Below, piece by piece: positions 11,890-24,059 of a stretch of 64,000 nt of DNA. The notes under the pieces are model-generated. The model was not told the origin of the DNA. It was given only the letters and a program-made list of their open reading frames with translations, and did no database searches. Source of the DNA: Andrena cerasifolii (taxonomy: Eukaryota; Arthropoda; Insecta; Hymenoptera; Andrenidae); NCBI RefSeq assembly GCF_050908995.1, contig NC_135119.1, forward strand, positions 19,001,001 to 19,065,000, given 5' to 3'. The position numbers and the translations under genes are program-made. Positions within the stretch are counted from its first letter, which is position 1. Each line of letters starts with the position of its first letter.

Positions 11890-14030
11890 ACTAGCTCGGT
11901 AGAATTAATGAAGAATTCGGATTAATCACTACGGTGGGTGAATAAATAACATGGAATACGCCAGTCACCAAATACAATTCTTCACAACTTAGAATAATCT
12001 CCCTCTAAAAGAATCACCAAATTTCATAAAAGACAACCGTCGCCACTCTCAGATAGAATTATAATAAACAATCAAAATTTCAAGCAGACAGACCGGGAAC
12101 GCGAAACCTTCCGAATGTTTAAATATCGAATTTAATCGGGCTTGAAGCGACGCGCGGAAGCTCGAAATATTGCCCGAAAGTTATAGTAGATTATAAGGGT
12201 TTAAATAAATGGAGCCCCGGCCCGCGGGATTCAGCGAGTATCCGTTACATAATGAGCCGCTGTACGAGCGCAAACTTTACTACAATTAGCGTGAAATATT
12301 TTAAACGTCCGTGCGTATTTCCACGATTCCGTTGGACCCTCCTCGCCCGTGGTGGGGCGAGCTCGGAAACGCCGGTACAATTAACGCGGAGCGTTTTAAA
12401 TTTATTTGCACGACGCTGCAGCGGGGAGGCAGCGCCCGGAGATCTCTCCTTGGCAAATCGTTGCCGAGGAAACTTTTCTGAAAATCCATGCCGCGGAACG
12501 AGACCACGGTAGCCGGCAAAAGTTTTCTGCCCGCGCCGATCTCTTCTTCCGCCTTCGGTTCCTAATTTCCCCGCACTAGCGGAAAACTCGAAAGTCTTCA
12601 ACCCTCCGCCCCCGATCGCGGCTGTCTGCCCCGCCGGGGTGAAATAATTACCGCGGAGAGCGGAGGCGCGATCCAAGTATCTCGCGCTAGCTTAACGGGG
12701 TTGTAGGGATCATCGACCACGGACATTAATTAAAATCGCTTCCACTCTTTTTCTTTCCGACACCCCTCGAGTGGAAGTTCGAGCGAACACTTTATTTCGG
12801 CTTCGAAGATGAATTTCACGAGGTGATTAACAGGTGTTGGAGAACCACGTTAATTTGATGCGTGAAGCTATCGAGGGCTGCATTATGAGACACTGTGCTC
12901 TTCGTTATAAGAACCCTTCCAGGATGAATATCGCCGTTTCTGAGGAATTACCAAGAAATCGTTGCGTCGTGATTTTAATTCTTCCGCGGGTGTACGATGC
13001 ATTGCGCGAGTTTATCGTGGACTGGATAAGAAAAATGAACGAAACGTGAAGGAGAGGGTGGTGACGGCGAAGAAAGGGAGGGCGGAGCGGAAACGGTGAA
13101 ACCGACAGGGAACGAAAAAGCAGCGCGCGTGCGGCTGGTTTAAACGAGCTGCCAACGAGTAATTAATCAGCGTTAACACGCACTCCTCGGTGCGCGCATA
13201 ATGAAGCCGATTAGATGCGCGTCTGGGAGGCTTTCGTCTCTCCCAGGCCACCGTCGTCTCTCGCTAGACGATCTCGTTTCGCCGATACCACGGAAGAAAG
13301 AATCCTTCGAGAATCTCCGGCGGGGTTAGCCGTCGTTTGCAAATTCTAACGATATACCTCGTTGAAATAAATTTAATATTCCGACACGTCGTGCTACGCG
13401 GTTGGCCGAGTGAAGATTCTGTGTTCCGCAGTGTTCTTCAATTCCGCGGAGAAGAGAAATATTCTCTGCGCTCGGCCGGGATCGATACGAATTTAAAGGA
13501 AGATAAAACACTGTGTTTGTCGTCGTTTTGGTGCTGGAAATTTGTGCGAAATTGATTTGAAGTTATTGCCTCGGCTCCAGGGCGAGGGAGGCGATGGTTT
13601 TTATATCGACACAGCGATATTCTCGCGGGAGGTTTTCCAATCGAAAACGAGGTTGAAGAACACTGACGTGCAGGGCAGATTATCTTACCAGCGATGTGGG
13701 AGTATATCTCTGGTATTACCGGTAGCTTCGCGAAGTTACGAGAGGATATTCAGATCGATCATTCCGGTCGGATATTTTCTGGTAATAGAACACGGAGGCG
13801 CGTAACGACGCGGCCGCGTAAAACAAGTACCGTGAATGACGGGTCTTTCAATACGGGGTTGCGAGAAGAACTTTCGCAGTTTCGACGATTTCAAGAAGAA
13901 TTAATTTTATTGTAACATTAGTAGCTGCATTGTTTGCCATTGTGGACATCGTTTTCTGAATGAAAATGGACGCATTGGGTTTGAAATAATGTAAGGGGGC
14001 TTGAAAATTTAAAATGGAAACAATCAAACT
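11890..14030. other. intergenic, no supported gene
   Basis: A GC-richer block (about 12200-13300) contains overlapping frames on both strands. None has a recognisable motif or sensible splice sites tied to a protein family. Nothing else was identified. Confidence 0.4.
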
Positions 14031-14684
14031 CAAGAAATATATTCTACAAGTAGAAACACAGAAAACCATCATACAGGTTTATAATTCTACGTCACAGCAT
14101 TTTTCGAGCTATGTGATAAAGTCAGTAGCGGGTTTAACGGGCCGCCGATGAGCAGTTGCCGCCTGGGCCCCTACCCAGAAGACCCTACTGCACGGCCCCA
14201 TGTTCCAAAAAAATTATGATTTTATCCGAGCAATATATTTTTTCTTCTGTACTGCTACACTTCTTAGTTCGGTTTTAGTAAATTACCTCTTCATTTGTCC
14301 GACAAAATGGGCCCCTCAGAATGTTTATCACCTGGGCCAGTTTCCTTAAAACAAACTCAACAAATATATTCTACAAGTAGAAACACAGAAAACCATCATA
14401 CAGGTTTATAATTCTACGTCACAGCATTTTTCGAGCTATGTGATAAAGTCAGTGGCGGGTTTAACGGGCCGCCGATGAGCAGTTGCCGCCTGGGCCCCTA
14501 CCCAGAAGACCCCACTGCACGGCCCCATGTTCCAAAAAAAATTATGATTTTATCCGAACAATATATTTTTTCTTCTGTGCTGCTATACTTCTTAGTTCGG
14601 TTTTAGTAAATTACCTCTTCATTTGTCCGACAAAATGGGCCCCTCAGAATTTTTATCACCTGGGCCAGTTTCCTTAAATCGGCC
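14031..14684. repeat. Tandem direct duplication of a 327-bp segment
   Basis: The block beginning ATTCTACAAGTAGAAACACA occurs at 14041 and 14368. The two copies are nearly identical through to CCTGGGCCAGTTTCCTTAAA. Each copy includes the flank and most of a hAT MITE, so the duplication happened after the insertion. Confidence 0.9.
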
Positions 14685-14688
14685 ACTG
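14450..14688. mobile_element. hAT-type MITE (CAGTGGCGGRTTTAA family), duplicated copy
   Basis: The ends are CAGTGGCGGGTTTAA and the inverse of CAGTGGCCGATTTAA. The flanks are GATAAAGT (14442-14449) and GATAAAAT (14689-14696), an 8-bp target duplication with one mismatch. The incomplete upstream copy starts at 14123 with the same flanking octamer. The internal sequence is shared, inverted, with the complete element at 63729-63973. Confidence 0.8.
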
Positions 14689-14699
14689 GATAAAATATT

Positions 14700-16070
14700 T
14701 ATTTTCAGTTTCACACAATAGACGTATTAATACAGTTTACTTGTTTTATTCTAAATTCCTTAAACAATCAGTGTTCGTGCTAAATATTAGGGCATAAATT
14801 CTTCAATGACTGACTTTATGTGTAAAGCATTGAACGCCAAAGTGCTCGTTTTTAGGTACCCCTTCGCGCATAGTGGGGCCCTATGTAATACGCCTTGAAC
14901 AGTTGTGAATTCTAAAAAAGGACATGCCATGCCTTTTTGTGCTGAAATTCCAGACGCACCTTGTCTGATTTCGCAGAAGTACTGTGCACCACGGTGCAAA
15001 AAGGGAACAGAACCGAGCGCGATGCAACACACGGCCCTATTCATTAACCTAACTTATTGCTCGTCACAGAGCGATCAACGCGCGTCGAGCGTACGATAAA
15101 TACCTTTGTGCAGCTTTAATCGTTTGGAAACACCGAATTGGATATAAAGGACGCCTATGTTAGGTCTGGCACACTGTACATTTATAAAGAGATGCGTGGC
15201 CACTGATCTGGACCGATTTTTTCTCTGACGAATCGGTGTTAAATTAGGAAATACATGTCTGAAGATTGTTCTTCGATCATTCAACGATTTTTGGGTAGTA
15301 TAAATGAAGACGGCTATTCCACAAGAAGCAGTCGTTAGCTAAACACTCCTCCAATAACGAAAAACACAAAAAGAATTCGAGTACTTGAGGAAGACGTATA
15401 AAAAGTCATGGTTTAGTATGAGCCATTCTTTATGATGTAATTACTCGTCACTGAGAATGGACTGCTATGAATGTTATACATTTCGTTTTGGTCGATATAC
15501 CAAAGTAGGCAAGAAGCATAGTGCAGTGAACTTCACGTAGAACTAAGGTCAATAAACATTGACTACACGTACATATAAGGACTACATCACGATTATAATT
15601 GAATTATGTCACGATTGTTATATTCTTAATGAACACCCGTGGCAAGCAAACTTCTACCAAATAACCACTTTTCGTAGAAATTTTATATCTAAAGTATACA
15701 CAAAAGCGTAAAGAGATATCCTAAAAATGACCACCCTATTTTGAACGATCTCTGTGCATGCGCGATGTGTTTATAGAGGAAACAATAATACGAGAGATCT
15801 CTTTTATATGCTACGATCTCGTGGTAATGTTATGACCAATATGTGGAGCAAAGAGGTGCGGAGAATAAGTAGAACTATTTTATGATTAGTGAGTCAATAA
15901 TTAGTAAATCTATGGTCCAATATCGTTCTTGGGACTTGAAGCGCTTTAAACTACTCCCAGCGCAATCTGGTGGCGCCACGTGGCAACGACGTCGCGCTGA
16001 AAACCCAGATAGCACACGACGTCGTAAAAGATGTCCATTTTACATCCGTTTTTGATGTAACGTCTTTACA
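14700..16070. other. intergenic, no gene seen
   Basis: AT-rich DNA without exon-like frames. A short palindromic cluster of ACGACGTCG-type motifs occurs at about 15985-16025. Confidence 0.4.
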
Positions 16071-16072
16071 CA

Positions 16073-16836
16073 GACGAGGTATAGGATAGACTTATCAACC
16101 AATGCATTTTTCTGTCACCGGTTTGGGGGGTCCTAGGACCCCCTTACCATTTTAGTGTCGCATGCAACGTTACCGGTGAAGTCTCGAAACAGATTGTAAC
16201 GCTCCGCGTGGTAGGAATTAGAATTCAACACGTGTAAAACTAGGTCATTCGAAACCCGCGATTTTCAAATGATTCTGTTAGAGTAACTATGTAAATTGTA
16301 ACTAATGTGCGCCTGCTCCGTCACGCACACATTACCACCACTCCTGTAGGTGTTGCTCCCTCCATCAGTGCAGCCGAATCCCTCTGAACTCTGGATGTAC
16401 CATGTTTGTGGCCATTGCACTGCTTTTGGCCATGTGCATAATTATCTTATTTTTAAATTGCTTACAAATCATTATTATGTGGAGAATTTCACATCATAAA
16501 TATTTTCTTGACTATATCGCCAGAAATATAAGGTTACATTTATTGCTTACACGGGAAAATATTATATTCTTTAAGAAGTGGCTAAAACTGGTACAATACC
16601 TTAAAGTGGCCACAAATGGTGCATCTACCCTATGTCAAACTTTCACTCTGAACAAGTCACACGTATACAAGCACACACACCTTTCAGCGTTTCAACAGAT
16701 TTCAGAGTAGTTCCTGAGTTGGACGCTGTTCATGAGCAGATGCCACTACATTCAGTCCTGAAATCTTGGGTCGGTAACACAGTTTGGGTGGCGACACGAA
16801 CATCCATAAGGTGGTAGGTCTATCCTATACCTCGTC
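16073..16836. mobile_element. Non-autonomous DNA element with GACGAGGTATAGGATAGAC ends
   Basis: GACGAGGTATAGGATAGAC at 16073 is matched by its inverse ending at 16836, with further imperfect pairing inward. A third partial copy of the end motif (ACAGACGAGGTATAG) lies at about 17373, suggesting a second fragment to the right. No transposase frame was seen. Confidence 0.55.
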
Positions 16837-16839
16837 TAT

Positions 16840-19690
16840 GGTGTCACGCGGTCTGAAATACCGACTTCGCGAAAAACGTCAGGTTTTATTGTTCCCTCTG
16901 CGTTTAGGAGCGGTGGTTTTAGGAATCACATACAATCCAACCACCAGAGTCGGTAACATCAGTGAATTCGTACTCGGCTCCTAACCAAGGCAAGAAACAT
17001 ATTTAACCCCATATCACTATAATATATATGTATTCTAAATATATACCTCTTGTTACTTCGTTAGTATCAAAGAATAAAGAGTTGGAGAACTATTTGACAT
17101 TTATCGCTCTAATAATTTAACTTTCATGAATCATTGAATTAGTAATCGATTACTAACTTATGCATTTACAAGTGGCAAGTGAACGCGGGTACCGGGTCAA
17201 TGTACACTGTGAACACATCATTATTGTTTTTTTTTCCTTTACTAACTTTACCGACTTCGGTGATTGTGTTGTATTAGTTCCCGGAGTCACCGTTTTTAAA
17301 TATAGAGGGGGCGTCGGAACGTTTGATTTCTCACGATGTCAGTTTTTCAGTCGTGTGACACCACTGGACACCACAGACGAGGTATAGATCATCTGTTGTT
17401 CGGGGATAAGACTGTATATACCAATTTGCGTGACTGAATTTTGTAAAGATGCCAACCAATGAAATCAGAGAACACAGTACGAATGAATTTTAATCGTACT
17501 ACTTTCGCCTGTGCCATGAAAAACTTTCACTCTAAAGACGAAAGGAAAAAGACCATTCACTCTAAAATGCCCCGGACACTTCCAAATAATATGTAATCAA
17601 TGCTGCTGCGCGATGACCTGGCTTCCCCACTTTCGTAAGGCTCTAAATTTTCGAGCTTCTTAAATGCCAAGCAACGTCAAGGCCTGCCATTTGTTCAAGG
17701 GCGAACGATAAGCTTTCTAAATATTCGGTTAACTTCCATCTATCACGCAGGAATTAAAAAGAAGAAAACGTTTGCTTCTCCTTAGTCCAGCCAAACGAGC
17801 ACAGACATTAATCATAATCATAGCGTTCCACTAAGAAAGAAAAGAAGGATGATCCCGGAAGCCGTAATTGCGCAAGCTTGGGACTTTCATGCGTAGTTTA
17901 GGTTCACGTCGAAAATGTATCGTGAACAAGATCACGCTGACCCTTTACTAGCGCTAGCAGATCTCGAATATGAGGCGGCAAATTTTTGTCACCAGTAACG
18001 CATATACATTCCAATTTGTTGGATAAAATTCATGATGCCTTATGATTTGCTGTATATAAATGTGAAAAGGTGAGACTTCTATATTATAGAATCCTGTCGT
18101 CATTCTTTATAATTTTAGACTTTCAATTCCATTGCCCATGGTCTCTGACACCGTGCATTTCCGATTCTTATTCCACTTTACATTGCGCTTTTAATACTTT
18201 AGCAAATCAAGTTTTCTTTATGCCGCAGATGCCTCGTAAACCACTGGTTCTCAACCCCTCCAGGCACATGGGACACTTTCCAACATTAAATTCAGGTTGC
18301 CAATGCCAACCCTTTAAAGAGTAAAAAATCCAGCTGTAACAACAAAACACAATCAATCTGCAGTCGAGTACACAGTGCAGTCATAACTTTGCGCTTTTAC
18401 CAAACGATCCATCCGAAATAATAGTATTTATCATTTCCTACGGATCCGTACAATATTCCAAAACCAAACCCCTCCAGCCACAAAAATATTCACACCGGAA
18501 AACCGCACTTCCAATAATAGTCATACTCCAATTTAGATTCATCCTAAATGTCGAACTACACGTGTTACTTATTACTAACACATCCCACGCCACGTAGGAC
18601 ACCTGTGCTTAGGGAATAGGTACAATCACGGTCATTGTTTACTATCCCGGGATCGCGGGATTTTTTAAAGTCTACCTCGAGATTCCGGGACCAATGTACT
18701 AATTACTAAGGTGATAGAAAATTTCAATAATTAAATTGACTTATTATGTGTTGAAAATTTAAATCTGTATTTAAGTAAACGAACTTACTTTCTATTATTA
18801 GTCTCGAACATAAACTAAAATCGTTTACAACAATAAAAACAGAACATTGAAGATTAATAAAGTCTGAATAAGTAGGTAACACCTATCAGTAACCATGATG
18901 AAGATTTCTGGAAATGAAGAAATAGCACAGCATCTAAAGTATCATCTTCTACTCGACTTCTTATTTTATTTCCAAACAACCGGTCGCTGAAGAAGCTCGC
19001 TCTACTTTAACGCTTGTAGAAGGAATTGACAAAAATAATTATTGATATGCTAGATCAAGATGATGTCCACGGGTTCCATACATTTTTTTATGCTTGTCAA
19101 TAAATAAATATAGTTTAGTTAGTTATATGCGACTTAATATTGTTATTTAAATAAATCATTATTATTAGTATTATTAATGTCATTATTCTGAAACGACTAT
19201 GTTTATTTTTATAGTTTTCAGCTGTTTATAAAGTAATTCGCATTTTTAAAAAATCCCGAGAACCTCGGGATTAGTTATATCAAATCCCAGGATTTTTGGA
19301 ATCCAAAAAACAGCCGAGTCTGTATTCCCTGCCCACGATAATCATCGTAACTGAAGCAAGCCTCCGTTCAAAGGACGAGAGTACTTCCCAATTCAGTATC
19401 GAAATCAAAACACAGCAAAAAGAAGTTGAAATTACGAAGAATACAACACAGTACTAGTTCTCTACAACCGCCTATCGCAATCTACTTTCCTCATCACTTT
19501 TTACAGACCGACCAAGCATCTGAATTTCCGCCGTGGCTGTTACTCCTTGAAGACAATGAGAATTTTCTACGGCAACGATATAAGAACCCACTTCAAAAGC
19601 TTATCCGAAGGAGCACACGAATGAACCTACAAACCAAACTGTAACCAGTATCCCAACGCGTAGCCAAGCTATCCGCTATTCAAGGGCTAA
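16840..19690. other. intergenic, diverged repeats only
   Basis: No gene was recognised. An imperfect inverted repeat of CGGGATTTTTTAAA-type sequence occurs at about 18645-18672 and 19243-19275, probably an old DNA-element remnant. Confidence 0.35.
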
Positions 19691-19693
19691 AGC

Positions 19694-20002
19694 CGTGGAT
19701 CCACTTGAAAAGTAAGCTAAGCTATGCTGTGCTATGCTAAAATAAATTTAAAAAAAATTAGCTTCGACAGATCCTCATGGAACCGTTTCCACCAAAAGCT
19801 AAGCTAAGTTGTGCTGTATTTTGTTTCTGAAGCTAAGTTAGCTCGACGTAGCTACGTTTGCGGAAAATCGCTTGCGAGTAAATCTCATACTACGTCGAGC
19901 TAACTTAGCTGCCGAAAAAAAACATGGCACAGCTTAGCTCAGCTTTTGGTGGGAAGCTAACTTTTTAAACCTTAGCCCAGCTTATCTTTCAAGTGGATCC
20001 CC
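19694..20002. mobile_element. Palindromic MITE with GTGGATCCACTTGAAA ends
   Basis: The left arm starts GTGGATCCACTTGAAAAGTA. The right arm is the inverse of GGGATCCACTTGAAAGATAA. The arms of about 150 bp contain AAGCTAAGCT-type repeats and pair through AAGTTAGCTCGACGTAG near the centre (19850). It is non-coding. Confidence 0.7.
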
Positions 20003-20129
20003 AGCTTAACCCACGGGGAACCCGGACTCTCAGCTGAGAACTCCTGCGGGGCCAATGACGAATACGCGAAGAAGCACGAAGGAGACAAGCGACCCTAAAC
20101 GATATAACCAAATTACGAAGTCATTGCGG

Positions 20130-20245
20130 GAAAAAAAAGTCAAGGAGAAGTCGGAGGCACTTGGCGGGTTAATGGTACGAATCGAACCAGTCACGCTGAT
20201 GCCGCGGTGCATCGAGCCACGATCCACGGCACAGGGAACGACCCT
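20130..20245 (-). repeat. Possible tRNA-derived SINE head
   Basis: On the minus strand TGGCTCGATGCACCGCGGC (A-box-like, 20201-20219) is followed 31 nt later by GGTTCGATTCG (B-box-like, 20178-20188). A run of eight T at 20131-20138 could be a Pol III terminator. It does not fold as a convincing tRNA. This may be a chance match in GC-rich DNA. Confidence 0.25.
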
Positions 20246-20259
20246 GAGAGAGCTACGGC

Positions 20260-21250
20260 GAAGACAATGACTCCCGGCGGGATATCTCGCCGTCTGCGCC
20301 GGCTGGCCGCTGGAGAAGTATAAAAATGCTAACCGCCGACGGGGATAAAGTGTTCGCCGATCGCTCGTGCACGCTCAGTTGGCGTTCGGTACACCTTCGT
20401 CTATGTCTATGGTTACCGCTAAGGGATTACCCGCTTCTCCGATCGTTCCGTCGGCTGCACGCTACTACCCGTCGCTGGGGCCTATCCGTGGGCAGCGTCA
20501 GAAATTCTGATCGGGCGAGTGTGTCGACCGGATCGAGTTGATCGACTGACTCCGCGCGCAGTTCTTTCTCAGCTCCTCTCTGGTGACCATCTCAACACCG
20601 CCGTCTCCCTTTCTTCCGCGCCACTCGCACTTTCATCGAATCTGTGTGTCCAGGTGGACTAGGCCTGACGGCTCCAGAGGGACGAGAACTTGCTGCAGCG
20701 AAGGGTGGCGTGTCGTTGCTCTTCTCCCACGATCGATCTTCCGTTGCAGAGGTACGTACGTACACCGGGATGCGGTACCCTGCTGAGGCTTTTCTTGGCT
20801 AAAAGTGGTGCAGATTCATCCGAGACTCTCGCTGAGGACTCGTGGCGCATCGACGGGCTACTGTTTCTCGAGTTATCGGTAGCGAAGGCGTTGAAATCGC
20901 GTTCACGCTTCCTCGGGATCATGCGTAGTATTTTATAAAGGCGGACGCCTGTGTACTTTGCGACAAACTGGGCGCACTGCTCGCGGCGATCGTGTAAAGT
21001 CACTTCAGCGCCTCCACGCTGGAGAACGCTAACGACGCGCTAATATCGTTCCTCGTTAAATTGTAATCTAGGTAACTACCGTGATTCGACAATCGGCGCG
21101 GCAATCGGACGGTAGTGGAATTGTTATTTTACTTTCCCTTCCGCGGTGATTCGAGGAGCGAAAAGGGAAACGAAAGGGCAGCGCGCGGGATAGGCACGAT
21201 CATATTTCGAACGAATGCGAACGCTGGGATGAACGATCGCAGCGCTACTG
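20260..21250 (+). promoter_or_regulatory. GC-rich region with a TATA-like box, candidate promoter/non-coding first exon
   Basis: The CpG-rich kilobase contains TATAAAAA at 20319-20326 and a TCAGTT initiator-like site at 20375-20380, about 55 bp downstream, longer than the usual 30. Good donor-like sequences follow (AGAG|GTACGT near 20753). The next confident exon on this strand is FAR-1 exon 1 at 25753, preceded by an acceptor-like CCCAG, so this could be a 5'UTR exon of that gene. Speculative. Confidence 0.25.
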
Positions 21251-21386
21251 CTAAGCGCCTGACGCATTACAAATGATCGTGCGAAAGTTTGATTTGAAAA
21301 TAATCGGTAAATTAGCGATGGTTCGAAGGGGTCATGAAATGTTCGTGTGGCGTTCGAGGGAATTGGTGTTGGTTGTTTTGAGAGCT

Positions 21387-21604
21387 GGGCAAAATGTAAT
21401 CTAATTACAAATTACAAAGTACGATTAAACTGTAATTGTGTAATTAATTACACATTATTTTCTGTAATTGTTAATTTAGGTAGTTGATTATTTGGTTTTG
21501 TCAACTACCTAAATTAACAATTACAAAAAATAATGTGTAATCAATTACACAATTACAGTTTAATCGTACTTTGTAATTTGTAATTAGATTACATTTTGCA
21601 CAAC
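21387..21604. mobile_element. Near-perfect 218-bp palindrome (foldback MITE)
   Basis: The arms of about 103 bp (21387-21490 and 21502-21604) are almost fully complementary, starting GGGCAAAATGTAATCTAATT, with a loop of about 11 nt. The sequence is extremely AT-rich. The low arm divergence indicates recent insertion or gene conversion between the arms. Confidence 0.85.
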
Positions 21605-22221
21605 TATGGTTGTTTTGAATATTAGCAATTCTTTGCGACGAATTACGCAGGGGTACTTTCATCCAATATCTAATTTGCAGTAGGGGATCGCAGGAAATAA
21701 AAGTGTCGAAGGTTTCACTTCTAAAGATCTTGTGGGATGCTCGATTAGAAGTGAGATCTCCTGTAAAACTGAGAAGGCTACTTTTCGTCAGCTTTAAATA
21801 TTTTAATTTCAATGAATCGGGACAGTGTCCAAATTAATTCAATATGGCAACTCACATATGATTTATTGCTAATTCGTTGTATGAAATAGAAGCGAATTGA
21901 TTTTAAAGTTCTCTCGAGCCTCTGTGTTTAAACCTTTCCCAATTTCTTTCGCTAAAAAATTGTTGCTCCCCAAAATTCGCCGCTCTGGGCTGCAGCCTAT
22001 ACACAAATCCGCCCCTGGCCTTAAACCCTTTTTCTACATGTGCAACAGGTGGCGCGGAACACCTTAAACGCGCTTAGAAAAAGCCTAACCCCTTCCAATT
22101 AATAAAACTATTGTCACAACATCTTTACGAGACTTTAACACTCCGTGGTCAAGCCCTCTTATAATCAGAAATTGGTCACATGGGGTCCACTGCACCCCCG
22201 TGTCATCTCTGAGTAGATAGT

Positions 22222-22629
22222 CAAAAAATTCTGAAACTTTGTGAATATGTAGGGGATTTCCTCCTGATTGCAACGCAATTTTTGTTCGCTGCCCAACTTC
22301 ACTCGAAGGGGATGAGAAATTAACCCCTGAAAATTCAACTATTTTCCGATTTTGTGTTATAACTCCCGCACTGTAAGAGATAGAAAAAAAGTTTCAAGAC
22401 AAAAGTTACTTCTTTTAATTAGTTCTAGCATTTGGTAAAAAAATTATTTTACAGTTCGCGAGTTATAACACAAAATTGGAAAATAACCGAATTTTCAGGG
22501 GTCAATTCCACCCCCTTGGAGTGAATTTGGCCACTAAACAAAAATTGCGTTGTAATCAGGAGGAAATCCCCTACATACTCACAAAGTTTCAAAATTGTAT
22601 GAAATTTCGGGTTCGGGATGTTCCCTTGT
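22222..22629. mobile_element. Palindromic MITE, family A copy 2 (left end truncated)
   Basis: The arms correspond to the 1231-1838 element (GAAACTTTGTGAATATGTAG and inverse; CCCCTGAAAATTC and inverse). The right terminus is intact (GTTCCCTTGT), but the left outermost bases up to the AAATTC segment are missing. Confidence 0.7.
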
Positions 22630-22639
22630 GAGTGATAAT

Positions 22640-24050
22640 TTTACATTCATAATACTCGTAGAATCATGCTCCGATATACTTATTCTACAAATGTATATCT
22701 TGATACGATGAAATTTGTAGTTGAAATAACACTTGTGGAACGAAGCGATTCCTTTTGTTAAAATTCACGAATCTCTTAAATTTCAATACTAAAGTCTGAA
22801 AATTTACAGAAACGTCGACAAGTACCAAAATTCCTTTACCCGAGGGTTGAACATAGCGAAAACGTTTCAGTCGATAAAGTTAGGTGGAACACCCTGGGTA
22901 ATCGGCGTGTGTACGATAGTTTTTGCTACTCTTTAACGGAAACGTTCATAGCGAAGGCATAAATACTGCATTTGTTCGTAATAATGGTGCGGGAACGTAC
23001 CACAGCACTTTACCCGTGTGTTCGTGCCTCTAACACAGACGATACAAGGTTTTCACCTTGCTTAGGATTCATTGATGCCATCGCATCGTCCACGCTCGCA
23101 GAAATACTCTTGCCCAACGATCGTATAAAAACGCAGGCAAATCTTGTCGCGGCAGCCTTATCGGGCTTAACAACCGTGCCATCTATTTGCCCTGTAAATG
23201 TTAAATGTCCTCTATAAAATTGCGGTCCACGAAATTCGCAATCGATAAAGGGACGAGGAAGTTCGTGGAACGGGGAAATTAATTCCTAAATCACTTTGAT
23301 TTCTGTCGGCGGTGTGAAACGTTTCACAAGTAAGACAGGCGCGTGGCATCGTGCACGTCGATTTAATGAGAAACAGCGATTACTTGATAATGTGTACGAA
23401 ATTGCCTTCGTTTCTGACCTTTGTTATCAGCTTGCTGTTGAAAATACGACTTTTCTTCTTTACGATTCATATTGGAAGTATGTGTAACATGTGTGGTGGG
23501 AAAAGAAGGTCAATGAAAACGGCGCTGGTGGTCAGAAGTTCACGCGGAATGGATGCAGTCAGATCGCCAGTATATACTTAAAAATGCTCTTTGATTGTAA
23601 ATTTATTGCCATCGAATGTACGTGCATTAACCGTGACATGGGACAGCGCACGTGTCACTTGAACGCGGATGTAACATAGGGATTTAATGTGACCGAATCG
23701 TTAAGTGGAGAGCGTGACGAGGGAAGTTTTGCCATTAACTGTGTTTTTTTACAACAATTGGCGATGTAACTCGCCGGGTGCAAGGTGAAATACAGATTAC
23801 TTCCGCCGCTGGCTGGTACAAATTGCCAGCAAGAATTTCGGATAAACTATCGCAAAGTGCAACCGAACTGTTAGCAGAGCTCCGGAATCGTTAATGACGC
23901 AGGCATGCTCAAGCTGTCGCGATAAATAATAAATATTCCATGTTCATGAATGTTTTATCGAATTTCCTTGATATGACTTGCAAGCGCAACTTTGTGACAA
24001 TACCTTGTTGCCCGTTTACATGTAACTACCGGGGAAACTACGAGTAGAGC
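22640..24050. other. intergenic, no gene seen
   Basis: AT-rich. Several frames of 60-80 codons have no family motif, and no clear repeat was found. Confidence 0.4.
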
Positions 24051-24059
24051 TGGCAAATG

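Noticed and set aside
12245..12676. 143-codon minus-strand frame in GC-rich DNA
   Set aside because: It overlaps two other frames and shows no motif; compositional.
20326..20541. Plus-strand 71-codon frame after the TATA-like box
   Set aside because: It has Arg/Ser/Leu-rich composition, no signal or domain, and overlaps an equally open minus-strand region; kept only as a candidate promoter area.
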